Below are positions 63,058-64,000 of a stretch of 64,000 bases of DNA, one piece after another. The position numbers were made by a program, and so were the translations under genes. Origin of the DNA: Methanolobus vulcani (lineage in GTDB: Archaea > Halobacteriota > Methanosarcinia > Methanosarcinales > Methanosarcinaceae); NCBI RefSeq assembly GCF_006546655.1, contig NZ_VIAQ01000012.1, positions 124,001 to 188,000 of the forward strand. Direction: 5' to 3'. The notes under the pieces are model-generated. The model was not told the origin of the DNA and did not search any database. It was given only the letters and a program-made list of their open reading frames with translations. Numbering within the stretch: the stretch's first letter is position 1; every line of letters starts with the position of its first letter.

Positions 63058-64000
63058 TTATCTAATAATTACAACAGGAACTCCGCTGATGTCAAGAACA
63101 TCCACAGCCCTTCCTGCGGAAACTACCTCTTTCTCTATTTCAACACATTCAGGTTCAAGCTCAATTGTCTGGCCGTCTACTTCAACAACAACCTTGCCAG
63201 TTGCAAGTTCATCTGCGATCTTCTTTGGATTTGCTTCTGTAAGTGCATTGATAATTGCCTTGGCCTGTCCCCTGAATTTAGGACCAATCATACCCATGTT
63301 TGGCTTGACATTAACAGGAACATGCTCGAAGTCAGGTTCACCGTCGATCATCTCAACCGGGGAATTGGTAGCTCCAAGTACATCAGTCAGATCATCAAGA
63401 CTTCCGTAGATCTCAATCTTCTCAAGAGGAGCATTCAGTGCCATTCCGTGCTCGGACTTGTAGCGCCTGACATTACTTGCGATTTCCTTGATGAACTCTC
63501 CGGATTTCTCCACATCTTCATCGATAAGTGAGTCACAAACTTCAGGCCATGCCTGAACGTGAACACTGCCATCACCGATACGTGAGAACATTTCCTCTGC
63601 AAAGAACGGAGCGAATGGTGCGAGCATGCGTGAAAGCGCATCAATAGCCACATACAAAGTGTACCTTGATGCCTTCTTTCCTGCTTCATCTTCACCATAA
63701 AGACGTGCCTTGACGAGCTCAATATAGTTGTCTGCAAGGACATCCCATGTGAAACCTCTTACAGCTTTGAAAGCCTCATCGAACTGGTATTTTTCCATTG
63801 AATCGGTAACTGAAGCTATGAGCCTGTTAAGGTTGCTCAGGAGCCATTTGTCAACGACCTTAAGCTCTGAAGCATCAATTTCGCTGTGCTCGTATTCCTC
63901 AAGATGGGACATGCTGAACCTGTAAATGCTCCACATCTTTGCGAAGAATCTTGATGCTGATACAACATCTTTCCAGCGGAACATTACATCTGAACCCGGT
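63058..64000 (-). CDS. valS: Valyl-tRNA synthetase, C-terminal part (cut by window edge)
   Basis: The last 313 residues and stop of a class I aminoacyl-tRNA synthetase; the start lies beyond the right edge. GSDVMFRWKDVVSASRFFAKMW follows the KMSKS region that is outside the window. The anticodon-binding helical domain (LLSNLNRLIASVTDSMEKYQFDEAFKAVRGF, then LAPFAPFFAEEM) and a short C-terminal tail ending VLDISGVPVVIIR match archaeal ValRS. The catalytic Rossmann domain is not seen, so the call rests on this C-terminal part. Confidence 0.9.
   Translation of the reverse strand, partial: PGSDVMFRWKDVVSASRFFAKMWSIYRFSMSHLEEYEHSEIDASELKVVDKWLLSNLNRLIASVTDSMEKYQFDEAFKAVRGFTWDVLADNYIELVKARLYGEDEAGKKASRYTLYVAIDALSRMLAPFAPFFAEEMFSRIGDGSVHVQAWPEVCDSLIDEDVEKSGEFIKEIASNVRRYKSEHGMALNAPLEKIEIYGSLDDLTDVLGATNSPVEMIDGEPDFEHVPVNVKPNMGMIGPKFRGQAKAIINALTEANPKKIADELATGKVVVEVDGQTIELEPECVEIEKEVVSAGRAVDVLDISGVPVVIIR

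Overview
The window is chromosomal DNA of a methanogenic archaeon, most likely a methylotrophic member of the Methanosarcinaceae (Methanolobus/Methanococcoides-like; the genus is inferred from overall character, not proven). The indicators are a formylmethanofuran dehydrogenase operon of the fmd F-A-C-D-B type, methanogenesis marker proteins 11 and 12, a fused 2-oxoacid:ferredoxin oxidoreductase, bacterial-type GroEL/GroES, COG1361 and PGF-pre-PGF surface proteins, and the archaeal exosome/proteasome superoperon. The DNA is fairly AT-rich, with TATA boxes and GGAGGTGATC-type ribosome binding sites. I see no insertion sequence, prophage, rRNA or CRISPR array.

Layout. 1-8.3 kb: end of a KsgA-like gene, a HemK-type methylase, a soluble multi-PAS histidine kinase, a KorAB-type oxidoreductase, and a KaiC-like ATPase followed by a response regulator. 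8.3-10.7 kb: purE, chorismate mutase and archaeal shikimate kinase, then an unrecognised gene. 10.7-17.4 kb: a leader region rich in repeats and hairpins, then fmdFACDB and fdhD. 17.5-24.1 kb: a seven-repeat surface protein, two tandem CbiX/CfbA chelatases, and a DUF169 / DUF1847 / metallo-beta-lactamase / radical-SAM run with a second DUF169 gene convergent to it. 24.2-31.9 kb: a six-gene leftward operon (RND exporter, two COG1361 surface proteins, TrmB regulator, PGF-pre-PGF protein, AI-2E-type permease). 31.9-34 kb: a gene-poor stretch with a possible structured RNA and an operator-like inverted repeat, a second TrmB regulator, and a Cys-rich small protein. 34-39.9 kb: heat-shock block (clpB, hsp20, groEL, groES and a divergent winged-helix regulator). 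40-48.5 kb: mobB-moaE fusion, radC, methanogenesis markers 11 and 12 around an IorA-like TPP enzyme, DUF2103, an ACT protein with phenylacetate-CoA ligase, and a DHH phosphoesterase. 48.6-56.6 kb: the superoperon L15e, COG1325, Rpp30, Pop5, PsmA, SBDS, Rrp4, Rrp41, Rrp42, L37Ae, RpoP, Brix, Pcc1, prefoldin beta. 56.8-64 kb: a small membrane protein, a receiver-PAS regulator, tRNA-Trp with a box C/D-containing intron, a CobT-family protein, proS, ZPR1-type protein, sepF, a PUA protein and the end of valS.

How the parts work together. The fmd operon makes the CO2/formyl-methanofuran enzyme. FdhD and the MobB-MoaE fusion bear on its molybdopterin cofactor. CbiX/CfbA and the CobT-family gene belong to cobamide/F430 tetrapyrrole synthesis. 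Three signal-transduction genes, two TrmB regulators and a heat-shock regulator give local control. The points most worth checking are the RND/COG1361/TrmB operon, the marker-protein/IorA-like cluster, the fmd leader, a response regulator lacking any standard start codon, the duplicated chelatase, and the DUF169/DUF1847/radical-SAM run.
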